Assembly (NCBI RefSeq): GCF_001028135.1 | Contig: NZ_LDNM01000016.1 | Location: 62,001-126,000, forward strand | Length of the DNA stretch: 64,000 nt | Source of the DNA: Xenorhabdus griffiniae | Lineage (GTDB): Bacteria > Pseudomonadota > Gammaproteobacteria > Enterobacterales > Enterobacteriaceae | Direction of reading: 5' to 3' | Part shown: piece by piece, positions 48,041 through 55,601 of the stretch | How positions within the stretch are numbered: the stretch's first letter is position 1 | Layout of the letters: each line of letters starts with the position of its first letter | Position numbers and translations under genes: made by a program | The notes under the pieces: model-generated | Seen by the model: only the letters and a program-made list of their open reading frames with translations | What the model was told of the DNA's origin: nothing | Database searches by the model: none

Positions 48041-49318
48041 TTATTTTTTATCAGCTAACATATGGTATGAAACGGCAATACCTGCGGCCTGACCAGCAAG
48101 TGAAGGTTCATCGCTGGCTAAGTACAGCCCTGCAATATAGTGGCCATCAACAGCGTATTTTCTGTATTTTGTCGCGTAGCGTTCACCGACTCTGAGTTGA
48201 CGCCCATCACTTAACGTAAATAACGCCTCATCAACCGCGCCATTGCCCCATACTTCCAACCTTTCGATAACACTATCATTGAGTTCAATAGAACTCGTTT
48301 CTGATGTTACGGTGCCGAGTGTATAGGATGAATCGTTGGCAAATGTGATTTGAATACCACCCACTCTGGGGGCATTGCCGATTCTTCGTACATAGCCAAG
48401 CAATGATTTTATTTTATTGTATTTACCGTCGATTAAAGAGGGCTTGAAGGGTTCCTGCATTTGATCGTCTTCTGTCAGAGCCTGAATTCTCGTTTTGTTA
48501 GTAGGACGATCAAATACGGTTGAATAACTGATAGTTTTAGGATTAAAACCACTTTCCAGGCTATTATTTTGTAGATGTTCAATTAACTCAATACACTCTA
48601 AACCGTGTAATAAACAATACCCTCTTACAGACAATAAATTATTAGTGACACTCTCTGCTGTTGATGTATTTATGGCATTATTATATTCATTAGTATACAT
48701 CGTATGAATATAGTTTCTGGCTCTGTCAACCAATGTGTCGATAAGTTGTTTTAACTCATTGACTTCAATATCGGTCAGCCCAATATCATTTTTCTTTTCT
48801 ATCCCCATTTTCCAATAAGGGATCTGTAACATAACCGTGTTAGTGTACATCGGCAGGATCTGGTAGTTTGTTTTATTATCAAAAGACTTGAATCTTTCAT
48901 CGATACTCACCAGATATCTAGCCAGGAACATATAGGCGTCATGGCTTTCCTGGCTGCCAGGCGAGGTTTCCAGCATGTATTGCACATGTTCCATTTTTCC
49001 TTTGATTTCTTGTATATCTCCATTAAGTATTCCTTTAATCGTTTGTAGAGCAGCATTCTCTATCATTTGCTCTACTTTTTGGAGGATTTGCTCCCAGGTA
49101 TTATCTTTCTGTTGCGGCCAAAATAGCCCTAACAGGAAAGACATTGCGGAACCTACTCCTGGAATAAACCCTACGCCGCCAATAATGGCATCCTTTATTA
49201 TTGATGACATATCCCATTCATAATCGGGGGTAGAGGTGGTATAAGGCACGATAAGCATGACGTCAGTGAGTACAGGCAATGTGTCATTTTCAGATACATT
49301 AATCGGTGTGGTATTCAT
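48041..49318 (-). CDS. pirB: Binary insecticidal toxin subunit PirB (Cry-like pore-forming)
   Basis: Large subunit of a PirAB-type toxin, known in Photorhabdus, some Xenorhabdus and in shrimp-pathogenic Vibrio. The protein is 425 aa (Photorhabdus about 419, Vibrio about 438). Residues 40-70 (IIKDAIIGGVGFIPGVGSAM then SFLLGLFWPQQ) followed by WEQILQKVEQMIENAA match the start of Cry delta-endotoxin domain I, the helical pore-forming bundle, which extends to about residue 260. The C-terminal third is beta-rich (IQITFANDSSYTLG, IERLEVWGNGAVDEAL), as in the Cry-like receptor-binding part. No signal peptide is visible. It follows pirA by 110 bp and ends in a terminator. Confidence 0.92.
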   Translation of the reverse strand: MNTTPINVSENDTLPVLTDVMLIVPYTTSTPDYEWDMSSIIKDAIIGGVGFIPGVGSAMSFLLGLFWPQQKDNTWEQILQKVEQMIENAALQTIKGILNGDIQEIKGKMEHVQYMLETSPGSQESHDAYMFLARYLVSIDERFKSFDNKTNYQILPMYTNTVMLQIPYWKMGIEKKNDIGLTDIEVNELKQLIDTLVDRARNYIHTMYTNEYNNAINTSTAESVTNNLLSVRGYCLLHGLECIELIEHLQNNSLESGFNPKTISYSTVFDRPTNKTRIQALTEDDQMQEPFKPSLIDGKYNKIKSLLGYVRRIGNAPRVGGIQITFANDSSYTLGTVTSETSSIELNDSVIERLEVWGNGAVDEALFTLSDGRQLRVGERYATKYRKYAVDGHYIAGLYLASDEPSLAGQAAGIAVSYHMLADKK

Positions 49319-49332
49319 AATTTTATTTTACC

Positions 49333-49380
49333 TTAGTTCCTTAGTTAAATAGTGCTTTAGTTAAATAGTGCTTTAGTTAG
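49333..49380. repeat. 16-bp direct repeat between pirA and pirB
   Basis: TTAGTTAAATAGTGCT occurs twice in tandem (49341-49356, 49357-49372), flanked by partial units TTAGTT on both sides. The spacer sits just upstream of the pirB start on the minus strand and could affect pirB translation or be a slippage-prone tract. Confidence 0.75.
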
Positions 49381-49428
49381 AGAATAATTAAATTAAACTC
49401 TATGAGTTATAAATGTTTTTTCATATTG

Positions 49429-49857
49429 TTACTTATTATATCCAGTAACAAAGGCGCGTTTATCGGTTTCGTTATAAATGACGACCTTGCTGTAATACAC
49501 AGAGTTGCTCGGTGATTGTAATATGCCGTCTTCCCCGGCTTTCACTGTGATAGCAGAATATTCGAACCATTCTGATGTGAAAGAGTGAGACCAATAAAAA
49601 ACGGCTCTAACTGATGATGCGGGGCCAGAATTGGCTACGTAATAATTGGGGCGGGTTTCGGGAATAATTGGCGTATCAATTCTTATTGCCTCAATAGAAG
49701 AGTGTGGCTCTATTGTCATATCCCTATAAGGATTGACGGTAAGAGGTTCTGATGCGGGTGTGTCTGTATTGTAAATGAGTGGTTCTGGGTTAGATGGGGT
49801 ATTGTTTATGATTGTAATGTCACTACTACCACTTATATTTATATTGATTATGCTCAT
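49429..49857 (-). CDS. pirA: Binary insecticidal toxin subunit PirA
   Basis: Small subunit of the PirAB toxin, 142 aa (Photorhabdus PirA about 136, Vibrio about 111). PirA structures have a beta-jelly-roll fold like Cry domain III and assist receptor or ligand recognition. The sequence is beta-rich and nearly free of long helices, has a polar N-terminal stretch MSIININISGSSDITIINNT, an RPNYYVANSGPASSVRAVFY segment, and KVVIYNETDKRAFVTGYNK at the C-terminus. There is no signal peptide or cysteine. The order pirA then pirB on the same strand is the hallmark of the locus. Confidence 0.92.
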   Translation of the reverse strand: MSIININISGSSDITIINNTPSNPEPLIYNTDTPASEPLTVNPYRDMTIEPHSSIEAIRIDTPIIPETRPNYYVANSGPASSVRAVFYWSHSFTSEWFEYSAITVKAGEDGILQSPSNSVYYSKVVIYNETDKRAFVTGYNK

Positions 49858-49945
49858 AAGGTATTATCCTATTTTAAATGTTGGTTAAAGTTTAATTTTG
49901 TGTTTATTTTTAAAGGGTTAATTTATTTTTGGTTTTTTCTATGAT

Positions 49946-49962
49946 CCACAATATAATTGTGG
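49946..49962. promoter_or_regulatory. Palindrome upstream of pirA
   Basis: CCACAAT-ATA-ATTGTGG, 89-105 bp before the pirA start. It could be a transcription-factor operator or a leader hairpin. The regulator is unknown. Confidence 0.4.
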
Positions 49963-50111
49963 GGATTTTCTCCTTGTGGTTGAAATTTGTTGTTATTTGG
50001 CATGAGTCATATATATGATGACTGCGGCCATTCTAAACACATTGATATGCAGGATAAAATATAAAAAATGTAAGTTTGATTTAAAAATTATACTGCTCAT
50101 TGAAATAATGT

Positions 50112-50216
50112 TATACGCGATAAACTTCAAGTTGCCATCCGCAAGACGACGCGAGGCCTTATATTTCCCCGCTGCGCTGGGAAATATAACACGCACCTTG
50201 AAATTATATTGGTATA
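50112..50216. repeat. About 105-bp palindromic intergenic repeat, copy C
   Basis: TATACGCGATAAACTTCAAG...CCGCAAGACGACGCGAGGCC...CCCCGCTGCGCTGGGAAATA...CTTGAAATTATATTGGTATA. It lies upstream of pirA and together with copy B brackets the kinase-pirB-pirA segment. Confidence 0.88.
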
Positions 50217-50258
50217 GCCCAATATAATTGGGCTAAGAGTAATATTTATTGATTAACT

Positions 50259-50660
50259 CTAAACAGTCGCGTTCTGATATAAATCCCAACGGTTCCCATA
50301 AATATCTTCAAAAACGACTACCATACCATATTCTTCCTGACGGGGTTCTTCACAGAAATGGACGCCATTTTCTTTCATTTTGTGATAATCACGCCAAAAG
50401 TCGTCAGTTTGCAGGAATAAGAACACCCGTCCACCACATTGGTTACCAATAAACGCTTCTTGCCTTTCATTAGAGGCTCTGGCCAGCAGTAAGTTACAGT
50501 CACTTTCAGGATTTGGGGTGACAACAACCCATCTTTTTCCTGGCTGTGGCGTATCTTCTACCAACGTAAATCCCAATTTATTAGTGTAATAATCGATAGC
50601 CCTATCATAATCATCTACAACGATAGCGACGTAACCCATACATTTTTTCTGTGTTCTCAT
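50259..50660 (-). CDS. VOC-family (glyoxalase/bleomycin resistance-like) protein
   Basis: Vicinal oxygen chelate fold protein of 133 aa with paired beta-alpha-beta-beta-beta modules. The first module begins GYVAIVVDDYDRAIDYYTNK and contains LGFTLVED. The second has GRVFLFLQTDDFWRDYHKMK and ends in the usual FEDIYGNRWDLYQ. Such proteins act as lyases, dioxygenases or drug-binding proteins; the metal-ligand pattern here (E near FEDI) fits either. The substrate is unknown. It lies between repeats C and D. Confidence 0.85.
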   Translation of the reverse strand: MRTQKKCMGYVAIVVDDYDRAIDYYTNKLGFTLVEDTPQPGKRWVVVTPNPESDCNLLLARASNERQEAFIGNQCGGRVFLFLQTDDFWRDYHKMKENGVHFCEEPRQEEYGMVVVFEDIYGNRWDLYQNATV

Positions 50661-50766
50661 GGTATTCCTGTTATTTTACAACTCAAAAAATTACACCATT
50701 CGGGTGCCTAATTTCACGTTTTTTCCTGGCTGGATAAGGACGGTTCCCTGTTCGTCACAAACGGTT

Positions 50767-50805
50767 GGGGAAATATAACACGCATCCTGAAGTTGGATTG
50801 GTATA
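50767..50805. repeat. Truncated copy D of the palindromic repeat
   Basis: Only the right third, GGGAAATATAACACGCATCC then TGAAGTTGGATTGGTATA, is present, five bases from the pduX stop. It lines up with the right ends of copies A-C. The left part is missing. Confidence 0.8.
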
Positions 50806-50809
50806 GATT

Positions 50810-51670
50810 TCAGCGAATACCCCCCGCAATCAGTTTAACCTGGTGAATTTTCGGATAGTGCTCAGAAATCTTCTTTTGACACAGCCACCAGCGCAGGTAA
50901 TTGACGTCATGGCGATGTGAATCGAATAACAGGCCAACGACACTGCCGCTATGGGCAACGTTCAGGCCATAGATACCCGTTTGCTCGACCAAATCCCGCA
51001 GTTGATCAAAACAGGGTTTCGGTAATATCGATTGGCTGGCAATAGCGCTTAATGTGCAAGCTTCCCCCAGGCGGTAATAGTCATGCCGTTGGTTCGCTGT
51101 ATGAAATTGCCGCCAGGCTTGTTGGAATAAAGGGGCATTATCCCGCCATTGTGGATGATGATCCTGTTGGTGATATTCTTCTGTCAAAATAGTTTGTGGG
51201 CTTTCCAATAGTAAAATATCGATATCCGGTTGCCAGTCGAAGGGAATTTGAGTTTGGGCGGTGAGATGGTCAAACAAGGTTAATGGTTTGAAGATCGTGC
51301 TGTCAGTGGGTTCCAGTTTGACACAGAGTTGCGCAAGCTCGGTGCTTTCCAGTGACTTGCCCAATAATCTGGCAGTGGCCTGGGCGGTAGCGGCAATATC
51401 CGCTGTACTACTGGCCATGCCTTTGGCGATCGGAATGGTCGATTGATATTCAATCCGCAAGCCAGCAGTCAATTCTGGTGGCTCCTGCCAGTAATCCAGC
51501 AGTACATTGACCATCTGGCGCATACGTGGCCGTTCCTGGGGGATGGGAATACCTTCACTGACAGCAACACAACTGAACCAATTAATCGGGCAGGAGATTA
51601 ACTTTTCCCCCCCAAACAACCACCCTTGCAGCAGTTCTCCGCAGGAAGCGGGACAAGCGGCTTCAGCCAT
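50810..51670 (-). CDS. pduX: L-threonine kinase PduX (cobalamin side chain)
   Basis: GHMP kinase making L-threonine O-3-phosphate, the CobD substrate for the aminopropanol phosphate arm of B12. The ATG at 51670 overlaps the cobD stop by 8 nt and gives 286 aa beginning MAEAACPASCGELLQGWLFG, matching Salmonella PduX after its leader. The GHMP ATP-binding motif is PIAKGMASSTADIAATA. LEPTDSTIFKPLTLFDH and NVAHSGSVVGLLFD are family-specific. In Salmonella pduX ends the pdu operon; here it is in the B12 locus itself, with cobD and cobA. Confidence 0.94.
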   Translation of the reverse strand: MAEAACPASCGELLQGWLFGGEKLISCPINWFSCVAVSEGIPIPQERPRMRQMVNVLLDYWQEPPELTAGLRIEYQSTIPIAKGMASSTADIAATAQATARLLGKSLESTELAQLCVKLEPTDSTIFKPLTLFDHLTAQTQIPFDWQPDIDILLLESPQTILTEEYHQQDHHPQWRDNAPLFQQAWRQFHTANQRHDYYRLGEACTLSAIASQSILPKPCFDQLRDLVEQTGIYGLNVAHSGSVVGLLFDSHRHDVNYLRWWLCQKKISEHYPKIHQVKLIAGGIR

Positions 51671-52736
51671 AGGCAAAAACCTGTTGCATCGCTGCAATTA
51701 GGCGCTGATTTTCCCACTCACTGCGCACGGCTATACGATAGTAACGCTCGTCTAATCCGGCATAATTTTCACAATGGCGAATTAACAACCGACGTGTAAG
51801 TAAAGCATGCCATAAATCCAGATCGGGTTTATCACAGCGAAAGAACAGAAAATTAGCCGATGGCGGCCAGACAGTCAGTTCAGGGAAAGTTGAAAGCTGA
51901 GACGCGAGATAATGTTGCTGCGATGTCAGCCATTGATGTGTTGCAGCAATATAGTCATGTTCATCAAATAAAATCTCACCAACCCGTGCAGCAAAGGCAT
52001 TCATTGACCACGGTTCACGTCGATTTTTCATCTCTGCAATCCCGGCCATATTTCCGCTGACTAAATAGCCTAAGCGTAATCCGGGAATGGCAAAGAATTT
52101 GGTCATTGAACGCAATACATAAAGATGTCTGGTGACCGTAACTTGCGGAATCAACCCGCGATTCTCAGGGAGAAAATCAATAAAGGATTCATCGACAATC
52201 AGCGAAATTCCTTGCTGTTCACAATATTCCACCAGTGATTGCATAAACGGGTTGTCCGGCATTAATCCGGTGGGATTATTGGGCGTAGCGATAAAAACAC
52301 AATCGGGTTGAATTGTGGAAAGTGTATCCAACAGGCGTAAATCAGGTTGAAACCCGGCGTCCTCTGTTAGTGGATAGTCGATAATTTCTGTGCCAATTTG
52401 CTGCAAGGCTCGTCGATATTCAGCAAATCCCGGGATAAGCAGCAAGGCCCGTTTGGGATTGAGATAACGGGTGATGGCATAGATCAGTTCTGTTGCACCA
52501 TTGCCGGCTATTACTGAGTTGTAATCGCATTGATGGGTCTCTGCGATCGCCTGATGCAAGCGGCGATATTCCACATCTGGGTACTTTTCGATGTCAGCAA
52601 GACTATTTTTGATCAACGCCTTAACCCGTTCTGGCGCCCCTAACGGATTGATATTGGCACTGAAATCAATCAGCTCATTAGCTGGAAGGCCATATTGTTG
52701 GGCAATGCCGATGATATTGCCGCCATGTTCACTCAT
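51663..52736 (-). CDS. cobD: L-threonine-O-3-phosphate decarboxylase CobD
   Basis: PLP-dependent decarboxylase producing (R)-1-amino-2-propanol phosphate for attachment to cobyric acid by CbiB. I choose the second ATG (52736) because GGAG lies six bases before it; product 357 aa (Salmonella 364). The fold-type I motif is RSMTKFFAIPGLRLGYL with the PLP lysine. N-terminal HGGNI and DFSANINPLG are the CobD signature, and ATPNNPTGLMP is the aminotransferase NPTG element. It is in the cobA-cobD-pduX arm with overlapping genes. Confidence 0.95.
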   Translation of the reverse strand: MSEHGGNIIGIAQQYGLPANELIDFSANINPLGAPERVKALIKNSLADIEKYPDVEYRRLHQAIAETHQCDYNSVIAGNGATELIYAITRYLNPKRALLLIPGFAEYRRALQQIGTEIIDYPLTEDAGFQPDLRLLDTLSTIQPDCVFIATPNNPTGLMPDNPFMQSLVEYCEQQGISLIVDESFIDFLPENRGLIPQVTVTRHLYVLRSMTKFFAIPGLRLGYLVSGNMAGIAEMKNRREPWSMNAFAARVGEILFDEHDYIAATHQWLTSQQHYLASQLSTFPELTVWPPSANFLFFRCDKPDLDLWHALLTRRLLIRHCENYAGLDERYYRIAVRSEWENQRLIAAMQQVFAYG

Positions 52737-53490
52737 GGATTGCTCCATCAGTGGGAGAGAAGGAGAGCCTTGTCCCTAAATTGACGACATCACCAACCAC
52801 AATCAGTGCGGGTGCGTGCAGATCCTGTTCTTCTGCTTTTGCAGCCAGCGTTTCCAGTGTGCCTATAACACTCTTTTGTTTGGGGTGGCTGGCGTACATG
52901 ATCACCGCCGCAGGGGTTGTGGGGGATTTGCCATATAGCATCAACTGTTGGCAGATCTCCATCAGGCGGGTCATCCCCATGAGAATAACCAATGTTCCTT
53001 CCAATTGGGCAAGTATCTCCCAATTCTGTTGTTCGTTACCTTGAGAAGTGTGTCCGGTCACAACGTGGAAACTCGATGCATAATTGCGGTGGGTGACGGG
53101 AATGCCGGCATAGGCCAGTCCACCAATTGAGGCACTGATCCCCGGAATGACTTCAAATTTAATGCCATGTTGTGCCAGCACTTCCGCTTCTTCTCCGCCG
53201 CGCCCGAAAACATAGGGATCGCCGCCTTTTAAGCGAACAACCCGTTTTCCCGCCTGTGCATGCCTGACCAGAATTTGATTAATCTCTTCTTGTGGGATGG
53301 GATGGTAATCATGTTCTTTGCCAACATTGATAATTTCACAGTGATCTGATACTTGGGCTATAAGTTCAGAATTGACAAGACGGTCATGAACAATGACATC
53401 CGCAGATTGAATACAGCGCAATCCTTTGACCGTGATTAAACCTGCATCACCAGGGCCGGCTCCCACTAACCATACATTGCCTTTATTCAT
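52729..53490 (-). CDS. cobA: Uroporphyrinogen-III C-methyltransferase CobA (SUMT)
   Basis: SAM-dependent enzyme making precorrin-2 by C2 and C7 methylation, the branch point to cobalamin and siroheme. The protein is 253 aa, a stand-alone SUMT (not the fused CysG type). Motifs are VGAGPGDAGLITVKG at the N-terminus, VVRLKGGDPYVFGRGGEE, and VIPGISASIGGLAYAGIPVT. It overlaps cobD by 8 nt. Note that cobA in Salmonella denotes the adenosyltransferase; here the symbol is used in the SUMT sense. Confidence 0.95.
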   Translation of the reverse strand: MNKGNVWLVGAGPGDAGLITVKGLRCIQSADVIVHDRLVNSELIAQVSDHCEIINVGKEHDYHPIPQEEINQILVRHAQAGKRVVRLKGGDPYVFGRGGEEAEVLAQHGIKFEVIPGISASIGGLAYAGIPVTHRNYASSFHVVTGHTSQGNEQQNWEILAQLEGTLVILMGMTRLMEICQQLMLYGKSPTTPAAVIMYASHPKQKSVIGTLETLAAKAEEQDLHAPALIVVGDVVNLGTRLSFSPTDGAIHE

Positions 53491-53668
53491 TGGGTTACCT
53501 CTATGGAATTAAAATATAAATTATCAAAGGGAGAGCTATATTTTTATCAGGGTAGTGAGGTTCTGTTTTTTATTTATCACTTTATGGATTGTTTTTCTTA
53601 TTCTTATGGGTGGCGTTATATTTATTTCAGATTTTTATCATTATTACTTTAATGCGGGATAAGTAAAG

Positions 53669-53682
53669 TTGATTTATATCAA
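53669..53682. promoter_or_regulatory. Perfect FNR-type box, cobA-proximal
   Basis: TTGAT-TTAT-ATCAA, an exact match to the FNR consensus TTGATnnnnATCAA, 179 bp before cobA and on the divergent region. It suggests oxygen-responsive expression of cobA-cobD-pduX. Confidence 0.7.
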
Positions 53683-54110
53683 TATTTTTATTCTTAAATG
53701 TTAATCATTTTAAAATTGAATTTACTTGTTTATAGAAAATATATATCCATATGAAAGTTTCTTTATTGTATTAATATTTTTATTATAAATTCAATAAGTT
53801 AAGTTTTGTTTTCAATTGTTGGCTTAGTGGTTGTGTATTAGTTTTTGTTTCGCTGTAAATAAAAATAGCATTTAAAAATCAATAATCATGAACAAGATCA
53901 CAAAAGTAATAAGGGGTGTTTTTATTAAAAATTAAAAATGTGTATTTTGGAGTGAGTTCGTTTCTCTGTTTTATTTTCTATGCTCAATTAATATTGTGAC
54001 AATGCTTTTTGTTAAGTTGCTTATTTGTTGCAAAATAAAAGATTTGTGGATATCAATATTATTCATTGAATATTAATTGTTTTGTCGAAAACGAACTAAA
54101 AGACGTTTAT

Positions 54111-54124
54111 TTGATAAATATCAA
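54111..54124. promoter_or_regulatory. Perfect FNR-type box, cbiA-proximal
   Basis: TTGAT-AAAT-ATCAA, again an exact consensus match. Its centre is about 90 bp before the cbiA start, so a class II promoter 41.5 bp downstream would give a leader of about 48 nt. It fits anaerobic induction of the oxygen-sensitive cobalamin pathway. Confidence 0.75.
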
Positions 54125-54206
54125 TGAATGGGAATCTGCGTTGCAGATTTAAAACGAATGCCAATTTTAACACCAATACAGAATTTAAATGTTTTGGGGT
54201 AAGCAC

Positions 54207-55601
54207 ATGCAACAGAAACATGCTTTTGTTATTGCCGGTACAGGTAGCGGATGTGGCAAGACCACCGCTACGTTAGGCATCCTGCGTGCCTTGATGAACC
54301 GTTCATTACGGGTACAGCCGTTTAAAATCGGGCCTGATTATCTGGATGGTGGCTGGCATCGTGCTGTGACGGGCGTCGCTTCACGTAATCTTGATGCCTT
54401 TATGCTCCCCGAACCGATCCTGAATGGTTTATTTAACCACGCTATGGCTGATAAAGAGATTGGCGTCATTGAAGGGGTGATGGGGTTATATGATGGCTAT
54501 GGTACTGATCCCAACTATTGCAGTAGTGCGGCAATGGCAAAGCAACTTGGCTGTCCGGTAGTTTTATTGGTGGACGGTAAGGCGGTTTCCACCTCGATTG
54601 CGGCTACCGTGATGGGGTTTCAGCAATTTGATCCCGCAGTCAATATTGTGGGAGTACTGCTCAATCGCGTCAATCGGGATAGCCATTTTCAGTTATTAAA
54701 ACAGGCCATTGAAGGCTATTGTGGTATTCCTGTTTTGGGGCGGCTGCCGGTGATGCCAGAGGTTACCCTGCCTTCCCGCCATCTTGGGTTGATCTCTGCG
54801 CAAGAACAAGTCAGCCAACGCGAAGAGTGCTGGACTCGTCTGGCTCAACAAATCGAAGCCTCAGTAGATTTGGATAAGTTGCTGACATTAACTCAGCTAT
54901 CTTCCTTGCCAAAAGGCAATATTAATGCCCTTGTCGATCCTGTGATGGGGCAAGGCTTAACGCTGGCTCTGGCAGAAGATGAGGCCTTCCACTTCTATTA
55001 CCCTGATAACCTGTTGTTGCTGGAAAAAGCCGGTGTGACTATCAAACGGTTCAGTCCCCTGCATGATCATCGGTTACCTGAATGCCAGATGATCTATTTG
55101 GGCGGGGGATACCCTGAGATTTATGCCCAATCCCTCTCTTCCAACCACGCCATGCATTTGGCATTACGTCAGGCGCAGCACAAAGATATTCCCATTTATG
55201 CGGAATGCGGTGGCTTGATGTATCTCGGCGATACCCTGATTGATGCCGATGGTGTACGCCATGACATGGTGGGGTTGATTGCCGGTGAAAGCCAGATGGG
55301 AGATCACCTGCAACGCTTTGGTTACTGCGAAGCTACGGCAATGTGTGATACGCCTTTCGTGGCAAAAGGGGAAACGTTGCGCGGGCATGAATTCCATTAC
55401 TCGGATTTTATCACGACCCAACCCCCCGTTTTTCAGTGTGTTAAATGGTGTGATCCAAAAGAAACATTAAAAACCGTGCAGAAAAGCTGGCAGGGAGGCT
55501 ACCAGAATGGCAATACCCTGGCGAGCTATCTGCATATTCATTTTGCCCAACGCCCCCATTTGCTCCAGCGTTGGCTGATGATGGCACGGAGGCTGTTATG
55601 A
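54207..55601 (+). CDS. cbiA: Cobyrinate a,c-diamide synthase CbiA
   Basis: ATP- and glutamine-dependent amidation of the a and c carboxyls of cobyrinate. The ATG at 54207 follows GGGGT with a 6-nt gap and gives 464 aa (Salmonella 459). The DTB-synthetase-like ATPase domain has the P-loop GTGSGCGKTTATLG at the N-terminus. The glutaminase (GATase class I) domain has the nucleophile C334 in AECGGLMYLGD and a conserved histidine in RGHEFHYSDF. First gene of the operon; its stop overlaps the cbiB start (ATGA). Confidence 0.97.
   Translation: MQQKHAFVIAGTGSGCGKTTATLGILRALMNRSLRVQPFKIGPDYLDGGWHRAVTGVASRNLDAFMLPEPILNGLFNHAMADKEIGVIEGVMGLYDGYGTDPNYCSSAAMAKQLGCPVVLLVDGKAVSTSIAATVMGFQQFDPAVNIVGVLLNRVNRDSHFQLLKQAIEGYCGIPVLGRLPVMPEVTLPSRHLGLISAQEQVSQREECWTRLAQQIEASVDLDKLLTLTQLSSLPKGNINALVDPVMGQGLTLALAEDEAFHFYYPDNLLLLEKAGVTIKRFSPLHDHRLPECQMIYLGGGYPEIYAQSLSSNHAMHLALRQAQHKDIPIYAECGGLMYLGDTLIDADGVRHDMVGLIAGESQMGDHLQRFGYCEATAMCDTPFVAKGETLRGHEFHYSDFITTQPPVFQCVKWCDPKETLKTVQKSWQGGYQNGNTLASYLHIHFAQRPHLLQRWLMMARRLL

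Larger units (their letters stand above)
49858..50258. other. pirA promoter region and repeat copy C (401 bp)
   Basis: AT-rich sequence containing the palindrome CCACAAT-ATA-ATTGTGG (49946-49962), the palindrome TCATATATATGA (50007-50018) and repeat copy C. The short reading frames here (50015-50227 plus, 49993-50196 minus) overlap the repeat and are not considered genes. Confidence 0.5.
53491..54206. promoter_or_regulatory. Divergent cobA/cbiA control region (716 bp)
   Basis: Very AT-rich gap between the two arms of the cobalamin locus. It contains two perfect FNR-type boxes (53669-53682 and 54111-54124). I looked for the cobalamin riboswitch B12-box (GCCACTG with the conserved AGGAAG/GGTGA context) and did not find it in either orientation. 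No pocR or other gene is present. Confidence 0.65.

Noticed and set aside
50015-50227. 70-codon plus-strand frame overlapping repeat copy C
   Set aside because: Most of its length is the palindromic repeat (the same peptide-like string appears from copy B), so it is a repeat-derived frame and not a gene.
54042-54055. Third FNR-like sequence TTGTGGATATCAA before cbiA
   Set aside because: Spacing between half-sites is 3 rather than 4 and the left half is TTGTG, so it does not meet the consensus.
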